In this document: positions 7,533 through 15,551 of the stretch, piece by piece
How the letters are laid out: every line of letters starts with the position of its first letter
Numbering within the stretch: position 1 is the stretch's first letter
Program-made: the position numbers and the translations under genes
NCBI RefSeq assembly: GCF_007830315.1
Contig: NZ_VLKJ01000020.1
Span: forward strand, 1-36,232
Length of the DNA: 36,232 bases
Source of the DNA: Novosphingobium taihuense
Lineage (GTDB): Bacteria > Pseudomonadota > Alphaproteobacteria > Sphingomonadales > Sphingomonadaceae
Direction: 5' to 3'
The notes under the pieces: model-generated
The model's input: only the letters and a program-made list of their open reading frames with translations
The model's database searches: none
Told to the model about the DNA's origin: nothing

Positions 7533-8816
7533 ATGGACAAGATCATCATCCGTGGCGGCAAGCGCCTTTCGGGAACGGTGCCGGTTTCCGGTGCGAAGAA
7601 CTCGGCTCTCACCCTGCTGCCCTGCGCATTGCTGACCGATGAGCCGGTTACGCTGCGCAACCTGCCGCGTCTTGCCGACATCGACGGGTTCCAGCACCTG
7701 ATGAACCAGTTCGGGGTTTCGACTTCGATTGCGGGCGCCCGTCCTGAAGATTTCGGCCGCGTGATGACGCTGCAGGCGACGCGCCTGACCTCGTCGGTCG
7801 CGCCCTATGATCTGGTACGCAAGATGCGTGCTTCGATCCTCGTGCTGGGCCCCATGCTGGCGCGTGCGGGCGAGGCGACCGTTTCGCTGCCCGGTGGCTG
7901 CGCGATCGGCAATCGCCCGATCGACCTCCATCTCAAGGCTCTCGAAGCGCTGGGTGCGACCATCGAATTGGCTGCTGGCTATGTGCGCGCGATTGCGCCT
8001 GACGGCGGGCTTCCCGGCGGGCGTTATTCGTTCCCTGTCGTATCTGTGGGTGCGACCGAGAACGCGCTGATGACGGCCGTGCTATGCAAGGGCAAGTCCA
8101 CGCTGCACAACGCCGCGCGCGAGCCGGAAATCGTCGACCTGTGCAACCTGCTCGTCGCCATGGGCGCGCAGATCGAAGGCATCGGCACCTCGGACCTGAC
8201 GATTCACGGCGTTGACCGCCTGCATGGCGCGACCTACATGGTCATGCCCGACCGCATCGAGGCCGGCTCCTATGCCTGCGCTGCGGCGATCACCGGCGGC
8301 GAGGTCATGCTGCAGGGGGCGCGCATCGAGGAAATGGAAGCGACCGTGCAGGCGCTGCGCGATGCAGGCGTTCACGTGGAACCGCGCAAGGGCGGGATCT
8401 TCGTGGCGGCGGAAGGCCCGCTGAAGCCGGTCACGCTCTCGACCGCGCCCTACCCCGGTTTTGCCACCGATATGCAGGCGCAGTTGATGGCCATGCTGTG
8501 CCTTGCCAAGGGATCATCGGTGCTGACCGAGACGATCTTCGAAAACCGCTACATGCACGTGCCCGAACTCAACCGCATGGGCGCGCGCATCGAGACCAAG
8601 GGCCGCACGGCCGTGGTCCACGGCGTCGACAAGCTGACCGGTGCCGAAGTGATGGCGACCGACCTTCGCGCCTCGATGAGCCTCGTGATCGCCGGCCTTG
8701 CCGCCGAGGGCGAGACGCAGGTGCACCGCCTCTATCACCTCGATCGCGGGTATGAGCGCCTTGAGGAAAAGCTCTCGCTGCTGGGCGCGGAAATCGAGCG
8801 CGTCGGCGGGGATTGA
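7533..8816 (+). CDS. murA: UDP-N-acetylglucosamine 1-carboxyvinyltransferase
   Basis: 427 residues, the normal length for MurA. It catalyses the first committed step of peptidoglycan synthesis, transferring enolpyruvate from PEP to UDP-GlcNAc in the cytoplasm. K22 and N23 of SGAKNSAL bind substrate, and the active-site loop LPGGCAIGNRPIDLHL carries C123, the residue alkylated by fosfomycin, so the enzyme should be of the sensitive type. The C-terminal half keeps the paired EPSP-synthase-like fold (ENRYMHVPELNRMGA, DLRASMSLVIAGL). It is transcribed alone and ends 10 bases from the convergent arfB stop. Confidence 0.97.
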   Translation: MDKIIIRGGKRLSGTVPVSGAKNSALTLLPCALLTDEPVTLRNLPRLADIDGFQHLMNQFGVSTSIAGARPEDFGRVMTLQATRLTSSVAPYDLVRKMRASILVLGPMLARAGEATVSLPGGCAIGNRPIDLHLKALEALGATIELAAGYVRAIAPDGGLPGGRYSFPVVSVGATENALMTAVLCKGKSTLHNAAREPEIVDLCNLLVAMGAQIEGIGTSDLTIHGVDRLHGATYMVMPDRIEAGSYACAAAITGGEVMLQGARIEEMEATVQALRDAGVHVEPRKGGIFVAAEGPLKPVTLSTAPYPGFATDMQAQLMAMLCLAKGSSVLTETIFENRYMHVPELNRMGARIETKGRTAVVHGVDKLTGAEVMATDLRASMSLVIAGLAAEGETQVHRLYHLDRGYERLEEKLSLLGAEIERVGGD

Positions 8817-8826
8817 GCGGCCGGGA

Positions 8827-9240
8827 CTAATCCAGCCGCACCTTGCCGCGTCCGGCCTTTACCGCGCCCCTGATCTTCTTGCCCGCCAACCGCTCGGTCT
8901 TGCCGACGCGATTCAGGCGCGTCTTGGCGCGCTTTGTCGGCAGGTTGCAGGCCTCGCGCAGCAGGTCTGACAGGCGCTTGCGCGCGTCTTCACGGTTCTG
9001 TTCCTGCGTGCGGTAGCTGCGCGCTGTCAGCACGATTTCGCCCTTCGCGGTCATCTTGCTGCCCGCGAGCGTCTTGAGCCGGTGAAAGATCTCCGGCGGC
9101 AGGCGCAGCATGAAGACGTCGAGCCGCACCTGCACGGCAGTTGCCACCTTGTTGACATTCTGCCCGCCCGGCCCGGCCGATGCGATGAAGCTTTCCTCGA
9201 CCAGCGTCAGCGCATGGGCGACTAAAGCATCGGGCGACAT
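8827..9240 (-). CDS. arfB: Alternative ribosome-rescue factor / peptidyl-tRNA hydrolase ArfB
   Basis: 137 residues with the release-factor catalytic motif GGQ at 25-27 inside SAGPGGQNVNK, and a basic C-terminal tail (RAKTRLNRVGKTERLAGKK) of the kind that enters the empty mRNA channel. It lacks the codon-recognition domains of RF1/RF2, as expected for the YaeJ/ArfB family. It hydrolyses peptidyl-tRNA on ribosomes stalled without a stop codon. It is the last gene of the minus-strand run from pabBC, starting 1 base after the pseudouridine synthase stop, so the two are probably translationally coupled. Confidence 0.93.
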   Translation of the reverse strand: MSPDALVAHALTLVEESFIASAGPGGQNVNKVATAVQVRLDVFMLRLPPEIFHRLKTLAGSKMTAKGEIVLTARSYRTQEQNREDARKRLSDLLREACNLPTKRAKTRLNRVGKTERLAGKKIRGAVKAGRGKVRLD

Positions 9241-9241
9241 G

Positions 9242-9940
9242 TCAGGCCTCGGATGCCGGCGGTTCGGCGTCCGGCTGTTCCGCTATCGGCAGTTCGAAAG
9301 CAAAGGCCGCAAAATCGAGCGGCATGGGCGAATAGGCGTCGATCGGCTCCTTGCCTTCGCGCATGACCTTCAGCTCCGAAGCGTGAAGCATTGTGCGCCA
9401 TGCGACTTTGCCATCGCCATAGACCGGATCGCCGACAAGGGCATGGCCGAGGCCTGCAAGGGCATGGATGCGGATCTGGTGGGTGCGGCCGGTTTCGGGG
9501 CGGAATTCCACCAGCGTCATGCCGGGCTTGCGCGAGAGGACCTTCCAGTGGGTGACCGAGGGTTTGCCCTTTTTCGCCGGGATCATCCGCCAGCCCTTTT
9601 CGGCCGAGCTGATCTTGCTGAGGGCAAGGTCGATGGTGCCGCTCTCGCCAGTCACTTCACCGGCGACAATGCCGAGATAGACCTTCTCCACCTCGCGCGC
9701 CTCGAACGCGGCGGCGAAGCGCTTGAGTGCCTTGGGATTGCGGGCGAGCAGCAGGCAGCCCGAGGTGTCCTGATCGAGGCGGTGGACAGGGTGCGGTTCG
9801 CGCTGGAAACCGAAGCGCAGGGCATCGAGGTGGTCCTCAAGGCACGGCCCGCCTGCGCGCGGACGGTCCAGCGGCAAGCCCGCAGGCTTGTCAATCACCA
9901 GGGCTTCGCCGTCTTCGAACAGGATGGAAAAATCGATCAC
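9242..9940 (-). CDS. RluA-family RNA pseudouridine synthase
   Basis: 232 residues containing the RluA signature HRLDQDTSG at 53-61 with catalytic D56, then VEKVYLGIVAG and RTHQIRIHALAGLGHALVGD. It has no N-terminal S4 RNA-binding domain, which suggests the RluA/TruC-like short branch acting on 23S rRNA or tRNA; the exact target cannot be assigned. Its ATG overlaps the upstream aminotransferase stop by 4 bases (ATGA), and arfB follows 1 base after its stop. The C-terminus is acidic and Pro/Ala/Glu-rich. Confidence 0.92.
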   Translation of the reverse strand: MIDFSILFEDGEALVIDKPAGLPLDRPRAGGPCLEDHLDALRFGFQREPHPVHRLDQDTSGCLLLARNPKALKRFAAAFEAREVEKVYLGIVAGEVTGESGTIDLALSKISSAEKGWRMIPAKKGKPSVTHWKVLSRKPGMTLVEFRPETGRTHQIRIHALAGLGHALVGDPVYGDGKVAWRTMLHASELKVMREGKEPIDAYSPMPLDFAAFAFELPIAEQPDAEPPASEA

Positions 9941-11106
9941 GCTACGGCCTTTGCTATACGCCGGAGCGCTTCTTCGAGTTTGGATTCGTCAGCGGCAAAG
10001 CTGATGCGGAAGCCGTCCTTGCCACCGAAGGCAGAGGCCGGGACGACGGCGACGCCGCTTTCCAGCAAGTGCAGGCACAGCGCCTCGTCATCGCCGAAGC
10101 GCTCCATCAGCGGGACGGCATCGACCATGCAGTAGAACGCGCCGTCGGGGATCGGAGTGGAGAGGCCGGGGATCGCATTGATCGCGGCACAGACCATGTC
10201 GCGCCGCGCGCGGAAGCGTTCGCGCCAGTCGAGCAGAAACTCCTGCGGGCCTTCGAACGCGGCGACGGCAGCGGCCTGAGAGATCGAGGCGGGGTTGCCC
10301 GAGGAGTGCGACTGCAAGCGTCCCATCGCGCCGATCAGCCATGCCGGACCTGCCGAAACGCCGATGCGGAAGCCAGTCATCGCGTGGCTCTTCGACACGC
10401 CCGAGACGGTGAGGATGCGTTCGGCCAGGTCAGGGCATTCCACCGCGAGCGTCGCGTGGAGGCCTTCGCCGTAACGCAGTGGCGCGTAGATATCGTCGCT
10501 CATCACCAGCACGCGTGGGTGGCGGCGGAGGACCTCGCCGAGGGCGCGCAGTTCCTCTGCGGGATATGTAGCGCCGGTGGGATTGCCGGGGCTGTTGAGC
10601 AGGAGCCAGCGCGTCGCGGGCGTGATCGCGGCTTCGAGCTGGGCAACGGTGATGCGGAAGCCGCCTGCGGCCGTGGTCGGCAGGTCCACCACTTCGGCCC
10701 CTGCAAAGCGCACGATCTCGGGGTAACTCACCCACCATGGGGAGGGGATCAGCACTTCGTCACCCGGATCGAGCGTGGCGAGCAGGGCGTGGAAGATCGC
10801 CTGCTTGCCGCCTGCACTGACAATGACCTGCGAGGGCGGTACTTCTATGCCGAGATCGCGCTTGAAGTGGAGGGCTGCCGCTTCACGCAAACGCTGGGTG
10901 CCGACGACGGCGGTGTACTTGGTGTCGCCAGCGTCGAGCGCATCCTTGGCGGCCTGCACGACGTGGGCGGGGGTGGCGAAATCTGGCTCACCGACCGAGA
11001 GCGAGATCACATCACGGCCTTCGGCGCGAAGCTGGATGGCGCGGTCGGTGATGGCGGTGGTGCGCGAGGGCGCGATCCGCGCGAGGGCTTGGGAAAGCTG
11101 GGTCAT
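9937..11106 (-). CDS. Class I/II pyridoxal-phosphate aminotransferase (aspartate aminotransferase type)
   Basis: 389 residues, fold type I. The PLP Schiff-base lysine is K239 in SGVSKSHAMTGFRIG, with SPGNPTG at 172-178 (N175), a DDIY motif at 204-207 and YTAVVGTQRLREA near residue 64. The overall pattern is that of subgroup Ib aspartate/aromatic aminotransferases with 2-oxoglutarate as amino acceptor. It acts in the cytoplasm. It starts 5 bases after the pabBC stop and overlaps the pseudouridine synthase start, so it is in one transcription unit with both. Substrate choice (Asp, aromatic or other) is not readable here, so no gene symbol is given. Confidence 0.9.
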   Translation of the reverse strand: MTQLSQALARIAPSRTTAITDRAIQLRAEGRDVISLSVGEPDFATPAHVVQAAKDALDAGDTKYTAVVGTQRLREAAALHFKRDLGIEVPPSQVIVSAGGKQAIFHALLATLDPGDEVLIPSPWWVSYPEIVRFAGAEVVDLPTTAAGGFRITVAQLEAAITPATRWLLLNSPGNPTGATYPAEELRALGEVLRRHPRVLVMSDDIYAPLRYGEGLHATLAVECPDLAERILTVSGVSKSHAMTGFRIGVSAGPAWLIGAMGRLQSHSSGNPASISQAAAVAAFEGPQEFLLDWRERFRARRDMVCAAINAIPGLSTPIPDGAFYCMVDAVPLMERFGDDEALCLHLLESGVAVVPASAFGGKDGFRISFAADESKLEEALRRIAKAVA

Positions 11107-11111
11107 GGGAT

Positions 11112-12881
11112 TCAGGAGCCGAGCAGGCGAGCGGGGATCAGCCCGCGCAGGGCGTTTCCGACGAGGAAGCCGCTTGCCAGATCGTCGAGCGTCAGGTCCG
11201 CTTCGACAGCCCGCCCTGCCTCGATCAGCGAGCGGCGCAGCACGCCCGGCAGCAGGCCAAGATCGGCACGCGGCGTGAGCAGCGTTCCGTCGCGCTCGAC
11301 GAAGATGTTGGTGAAAGTACCCTCGGTAAGCAGGCCATCATCGCGCAGGAACAGCGCTTCGCCCGCGCCTGCCTTCTTCGCGGCGGCTAGGCCCGCTTCG
11401 TAGAAGCCACGGTCGGTTGTCTTGTGGCGCAGCCGCCAGTCGCCGTCCGAGACCGGCAGCGGCAGGACCGCGCAGGTCAGGCTTTCCAGCGGTGTGGGCA
11501 TGGCGCTCGCGTCCAGCGCGTGAGCACCGCCCTTCGAGGCGACGAGGCGCACTTTTGCAGGCGCTTCAAGATCGAAGCACAGCGCGTGGATCGCATTGCG
11601 CACGGCATGACGATCGAAGCTGAAGCCCAGCGCCAGCGCGCTTGCCTTCATGCGCTCAAGGTGCAGTTCGAGCAGTTCGATACCCTTGGCGGGATCGAAG
11701 GCCATCGTCTCGATCAGATCGGCGTGCCCGGCAGACAAGCGCAAGAAATTCCCCTTCACCACGCATTCGCGCCATTCGCCGATCATTTCGGAATCGGCAA
11801 CCACCGCCGAGCCGACGCCCATCACGGCGCGGCCATCTGGCGACAGACGCACGGTGCGGATTGCCACATTGAACGCAGCATCGCCAGTGGGGTCTATGCG
11901 GCCGATCGAGCCGCAATAGGCCCCGCGCGCATCGCGCTCTGCCTGATGGATGATTTCCATCGCGCGGATCTTGGGCGCCCCGGTGATCGAGCCGCAGGGG
12001 AAGATGGCGCGGAGCAGGCTGCGCACGTCCTGGCCTGAATCCAACTCTGCCCGAACTGTCGTGACCATCTGGTGAACTGTGGGATAACTCTCGATGGCAA
12101 ACGGGGCTTCGACGCGCACCGAACCGGGGCGCGAGACGCGCGACAGGTCGTTACGCATGAGGTCGACGATCATCAGATTCTCGGCCCGGTCCTTCACGCT
12201 GGCGGAGAGGTCCGCCTTGAAGCGCGCGTCCTCTTCTGGCGTGGCCCCGCGCGGCGCGGTGCCCTTCATCGGTCGGACGCGGGCTTCTCCGCTCGCCAGC
12301 TTGAAGAACAGTTCTGGCGAGAACGAGAGGTGCCAGTGCGCGCCGTCCCAGATCACGCCGCCGTATCCGGCGCGGGCATCGCGGCGGACGTCGGCATAAA
12401 TTGCCAGCGGATCACCGTCCCACGTTCCGGCGAGCGGGAAAGTGAGGTTTGCCTGATAGATGTCGCCTGCGCGGATCGCTTCCTGCACGAGGTTGAAGGC
12501 TTTGGCATAGCCGCCGGATGAGATTGCGGCACCCATCGGGCCCAGCCTGCCGGGGCCTGTGGCGGTATTCGCCAGCCAGCGTTCGACCTCGGCGCTGGCC
12601 ATGCGCGTTACCTTGCCGAAGCGGGCGAACCACACCAGCGGACCTGCCGCGCCGGTGCGCTCTGCGGCCAGAGGGGCGAGGCGCGGTTCGAGGGCGAGAC
12701 CGGCTTCGTAGGCAAGGTAGCCTGCCCAGTCGCCCGGAGTGGCGGCGATCTGCGCCAGGGCCGCTTCCACCTCGTCTGCCCGCCGCGCGACGACGAGTTC
12801 GAGCACGTCTTCGTAGAGACGCGCATCGCTGGCGCCCTCGGTTCGGGCATCGTCGAGCAGGATAAAGGGGGCGCGGGTCAT
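11112..12881 (-). CDS. pabB: Fused aminodeoxychorismate synthase component I and aminodeoxychorismate lyase (PabB-PabC)
   Basis: 589 residues joining two steps of p-aminobenzoate (folate) synthesis. Residues 1-375 are the chorismate-binding PabB part: PMKGT at 204-208 carries K206, diagnostic for aminodeoxychorismate synthase over anthranilate synthase; DLMRNDLSRV follows at 240-249 and GSITGAPKIRAMEII at 297-311. Residues about 390-589 are a class IV aminotransferase-fold lyase (PabC) with PLP lysine K487 in LRHKTTDRGFY and EGTFTNIFV from E520. A separate glutaminase (PabA) is still needed and is not in the window. It is the first gene of the minus-strand run and is divergent from the HerA-like gene. 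Confidence 0.93.
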   Translation of the reverse strand: MTRAPFILLDDARTEGASDARLYEDVLELVVARRADEVEAALAQIAATPGDWAGYLAYEAGLALEPRLAPLAAERTGAAGPLVWFARFGKVTRMASAEVERWLANTATGPGRLGPMGAAISSGGYAKAFNLVQEAIRAGDIYQANLTFPLAGTWDGDPLAIYADVRRDARAGYGGVIWDGAHWHLSFSPELFFKLASGEARVRPMKGTAPRGATPEEDARFKADLSASVKDRAENLMIVDLMRNDLSRVSRPGSVRVEAPFAIESYPTVHQMVTTVRAELDSGQDVRSLLRAIFPCGSITGAPKIRAMEIIHQAERDARGAYCGSIGRIDPTGDAAFNVAIRTVRLSPDGRAVMGVGSAVVADSEMIGEWRECVVKGNFLRLSAGHADLIETMAFDPAKGIELLELHLERMKASALALGFSFDRHAVRNAIHALCFDLEAPAKVRLVASKGGAHALDASAMPTPLESLTCAVLPLPVSDGDWRLRHKTTDRGFYEAGLAAAKKAGAGEALFLRDDGLLTEGTFTNIFVERDGTLLTPRADLGLLPGVLRRSLIEAGRAVEADLTLDDLASGFLVGNALRGLIPARLLGS

Positions 12882-12996
12882 GGTTGTTCAGGGTCTCTGG
12901 CGCGCGCTCTAGCCGTTCCCCGCTCCGGATGCAAAAACCCCTCGCAAGGCGCGCGGTCGCGGCATAGTCTCTGGCCAAACGAATGGGGTGTTCTGG

Positions 12997-14571
12997 ATGG
13001 AAGACATTTATCTCGGCCTGGGCTCAAACGGCGAACGGCAGGTGCTGCGCCTTGGCCGGGCCAACCGCCACGGGCTGATCGCAGGGGCGACCGGGACCGG
13101 CAAGACGGTGACGCTGCAGGGCATTGCCGAACAGTTCTCCGCGCGCGGCGTACCCGTGTTCATGGCCGACGTGAAAGGCGACCTTGCGGGCATCGCCATG
13201 CCGGGCAGCCCGACCTTCAAGCACGCCGCTTCGCTGGAATCGCGCGCCAAGGAACTGGGCATCGAGGACTACGCCTATTCCGACAATCCGGCGGTGTTCT
13301 GGGACCTCTATGGCGAGAGCGGCCACCCGATCCGCACGACGATTTCGGAAATGGGGCCGCTGCTGCTGTCGCGCCTGATGGGGCTGAACGAGACGCAGGA
13401 AGGCGTGCTCAACATCGCGTTCCGCTATGCCGATGACAACGCGCTGCTGCTGATCGACCTGCCCGATCTGCAATCGGTGCTGATGGCCTGCGCCGAGAAC
13501 GCCAGCGCGCTTTCGGGCAAGTACGGCAACGTGTCCAAGGCCAGCGTCGGCACGATCCAGCGCCAATTGCTGGCGTTTGAAAGCCAGGGCGCCGACCGGT
13601 TCTTCGGCGAACCGGCGTTCGAGGTGAACGACTTCCTGAAAGTGGACGATCAGGGTCGGGGCATGGTCAACGTGCTCGCCGCCGACAAGCTGATGCAGAG
13701 CCCCAAGCTCTATGCCACGTTCCTGCTGTGGCTGCTGTCCGAACTGTTCGAGGCGCTGCCTGAAGTGGGCGATCCGGAAAAGCCGTGCCTGGTGTTCTTC
13801 TTCGATGAAGCGCACCTGCTGTTCGAGGACGCGCCGGATGCGCTGATGGACAAGGTGGAGCAGGTCGTGCGCCTGATCCGTTCGAAAGGCGTGGGCGTCT
13901 ATTTCATCTCGCAGAATCCGATCGACATCCCCGAGAAGATCGCCGGCCAGCTGGGCAATCGCGTGCAGCACGCCCTACGCGCCTTTACGCCGCGCGATCA
14001 GAAGGCGATCCGCGCTGCGGCGGAGACCTTCCGCATCAACAAGGATCTCGATGTCGAGACGGTCATCACCGAACTGAAAGTGGGCGAGGCGCTGGTCTCG
14101 ACGCTGAACGAAGATGGCTCGCCCTCGGTCGTCCAGCGCACGCTGATCGCCCCGCCGCGCTCGCGCCTCGGGCCGCTCAGCCCGAAGGAGCGCGCGGTGA
14201 TCCAGTCGGTCAGCCCGTTCGACGGCAAGTACGACACGGCAGTGAACCGCGAATCCGCCGCCGAAGTGCTGGCGCAGAAGGCGGCTGACGCGGCAGCGGC
14301 GGCGCAGCAGGTGGAGGAGCAGGGCGAAGAAGCGCAGCGCGCTTCACCGCGTCGGACCACGACGATGTGGGAGAAGGCTGGCAAGGCGGCGGCGGGGGCG
14401 GTGGCGTCATCAGCAGGCGCCGTGATCGCCGCCAGCATCACCGGCAAGAAATCCCGCGCGGCGCCTGTGGCTTCGGGCATCACGGCGGTTGTCGGCTCGA
14501 TCGCCACGTCAATCGGTGGCGAGGCACTGGGCCGCTTTGCGCGGGGGATTTTGGGCGGGTTGTTGCGGTAG
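12997..14571 (+). CDS. HerA-like ATPase of the DUF853 family (YjgR type)
   Basis: 524 residues from the ATG at 12997; an in-frame GTG at 12988 is the alternative, and a GGGGTG sits before the ATG. Walker A GATGTGKT is at 30-37, Walker B VFFFDEAH at 266-273, and a conserved ISQNPIDIPEKIAGQLGNR arginine-finger region follows near 310. This is the helicase HerA-like C-terminal family whose E. coli member is YjgR, a hexameric P-loop ATPase whose cellular role is unsettled. The last 100 residues depart from the ATPase core: an Ala/Gln/Glu-rich probable coiled coil (AAEVLAQKAADAAAAAQQVE), then a glycine- and alanine-rich hydrophobic tail that could associate with membrane. It is transcribed alone. 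Confidence 0.9.
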   Translation: MEDIYLGLGSNGERQVLRLGRANRHGLIAGATGTGKTVTLQGIAEQFSARGVPVFMADVKGDLAGIAMPGSPTFKHAASLESRAKELGIEDYAYSDNPAVFWDLYGESGHPIRTTISEMGPLLLSRLMGLNETQEGVLNIAFRYADDNALLLIDLPDLQSVLMACAENASALSGKYGNVSKASVGTIQRQLLAFESQGADRFFGEPAFEVNDFLKVDDQGRGMVNVLAADKLMQSPKLYATFLLWLLSELFEALPEVGDPEKPCLVFFFDEAHLLFEDAPDALMDKVEQVVRLIRSKGVGVYFISQNPIDIPEKIAGQLGNRVQHALRAFTPRDQKAIRAAAETFRINKDLDVETVITELKVGEALVSTLNEDGSPSVVQRTLIAPPRSRLGPLSPKERAVIQSVSPFDGKYDTAVNRESAAEVLAQKAADAAAAAQQVEEQGEEAQRASPRRTTTMWEKAGKAAAGAVASSAGAVIAASITGKKSRAAPVASGITAVVGSIATSIGGEALGRFARGILGGLLR

Positions 14572-14715
14572 GGTTAAGACTGCGTGGGCAATTCCGGCAT
14601 GGCCGAGCTGGCAGTTATCCGCCACTTTGTGCTGAAAACGGACTTTTCGGCGTGCGACACTATCGGGAAGATATCCCGTCCAGCCTCTACGCAGCAAGTG
14701 CGCCACCAACACTTG

Positions 14716-15129
14716 TTATGTCTCGCCGGGCGCGTAGAGGTCAAAACCGATTGCGAGATTCCGTGCCGCCAGAGCGCCCAAAGTATCGGGTGAGAGGGTA
14801 ATTCCGCCAGTCCAATCTTCGAAATACCCGCCGACACTCAGATAGCAGTGGTAACGAGCAGTCAGATTCCCCCACACTTCATGGTCATCTGTGAGTCTCG
14901 CTAACAGCAATGAGATTTCTTCATCGAGATTTACAGGGCTTTTCCATCCACTGTGAAGCTGCCACTTGCCCGTTTTTGCTTTGATAAGCTTTCCGTGATG
15001 GGAAAGAAACTTCTCGCCCTTTGAAACTCCTAGGCTCGGTTCGGAACCTAAAAGGGCTGTAATTTCGGAGGGAATGAGATCGTCTTCGTCGATCAGCAGA
15101 GATATCATGGCGCGTTGTAGGTTATCCAT
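14716..15129 (-). CDS. DUF4279 domain-containing protein
   Basis: 137 residues that resemble DUF4279 proteins: an N-terminal LIDEDDLIPSEITALLG segment, a central WQLHSGWKSP, and the closing YFEDWTGGITLSPDTLGALA followed by IGFDLYAP. No biochemical function is established for the family. There is no signal peptide or membrane segment. The base composition is visibly richer in A and T than both flanking genes, and the gene sits between a HerA-like ATPase and a cluster of palindromic repeats, which suggests relatively recent acquisition. Start is tentatively the ATG at 15129; an internal Met at 15108 is possible. The 144 bases before 14716 hold nothing I can support. Confidence 0.72.
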   Translation of the reverse strand: MDNLQRAMISLLIDEDDLIPSEITALLGSEPSLGVSKGEKFLSHHGKLIKAKTGKWQLHSGWKSPVNLDEEISLLLARLTDDHEVWGNLTARYHCYLSVGGYFEDWTGGITLSPDTLGALAARNLAIGFDLYAPGET

Positions 15130-15166
15130 TGCTCTGTATATCCCGCTTTATCGCTGCTTGTAAGCC

Positions 15167-15531
15167 GGCCGACTTTGGATTGCTTCGCGCAGGGGAATTC
15201 TGGGAAATTGCTACGGTAACCAACCCCATCCGCTCACCCTGAGCTTGTCGAAGGGTGCTGGCGCAGCGGTTGCGCCGGGTGCTTCGACAAGCTCAGCATG
15301 AGCGGGGCTGTATTTGGGGGGAAGGAGTTTAGATCCGCCTCCCATTCGTCATTGCGAGCCGCCGAAGGCGGAGAAGCAATCCAGGGCGGTTTGGGCCGAC
15401 TCTGGATTGCTTTACGCTGAGAGGATTCTGGAGGGCTACGGTAACCAACCCCATCCGCTCACCCTGAGCCTGTCGAAGGGTGCTGGCGCGGCGGTTGCGC
15501 CAGTGCTTCGACAAGCTCAGCATGAGCGGGG
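15167..15531. repeat. Pair of ~140-bp direct repeats, each a composite palindrome (REP/BIME-like)
   Basis: Copy A (15167-15307) and copy B (15394-15531) are near identical. Each ends in a large imperfect hairpin (15230-15305 and 15455-15529) with arms starting CCGCTCA and ending TGAGCGG, containing TGTCGAAG/CTTCGACA, around an inner TGGCGC/GCGCCA stem. Between them are a nested palindrome ATTGC..CCGCC-GAA-GGCGG..GCAAT (about 15350-15380) and an inverted repeat AGCAATCCAG (15375-15384)/CTGGATTGCT (15402-15411). No coding frame spans the 15130-15551 gap. The pattern is that of dispersed sphingomonad palindromic elements. Copy B ends 20 bases from the M1 peptidase stop and may act as its transcript end. 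Confidence 0.85.
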
Positions 15532-15551
15532 TTGGGGCTTGGCTGAAAGCC

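Noticed and set aside
7397..7681. An extended GalU N-terminus reaching into murA
   Set aside because: The added residues have no GalU similarity and overlap murA coding sequence; the ATG at 7396 directly precedes the nucleotide-binding motif.
9727..11403. A 558-codon plus-strand open frame opposite the aminotransferase and pabBC
   Set aside because: It spans three genuine minus-strand genes, has no motif and shows the composition of an antisense shadow.
14509..14712. A short minus-strand frame overlapping the 3' end of the HerA-like gene
   Set aside because: No motif, no convincing ribosome-binding site, and it overlaps the end of a well-supported gene.
15167..15531. Repeat cluster as a CRISPR array
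   Set aside because: Only two long copies, internally palindromic, without regular short repeats and spacers, and no cas genes nearby.
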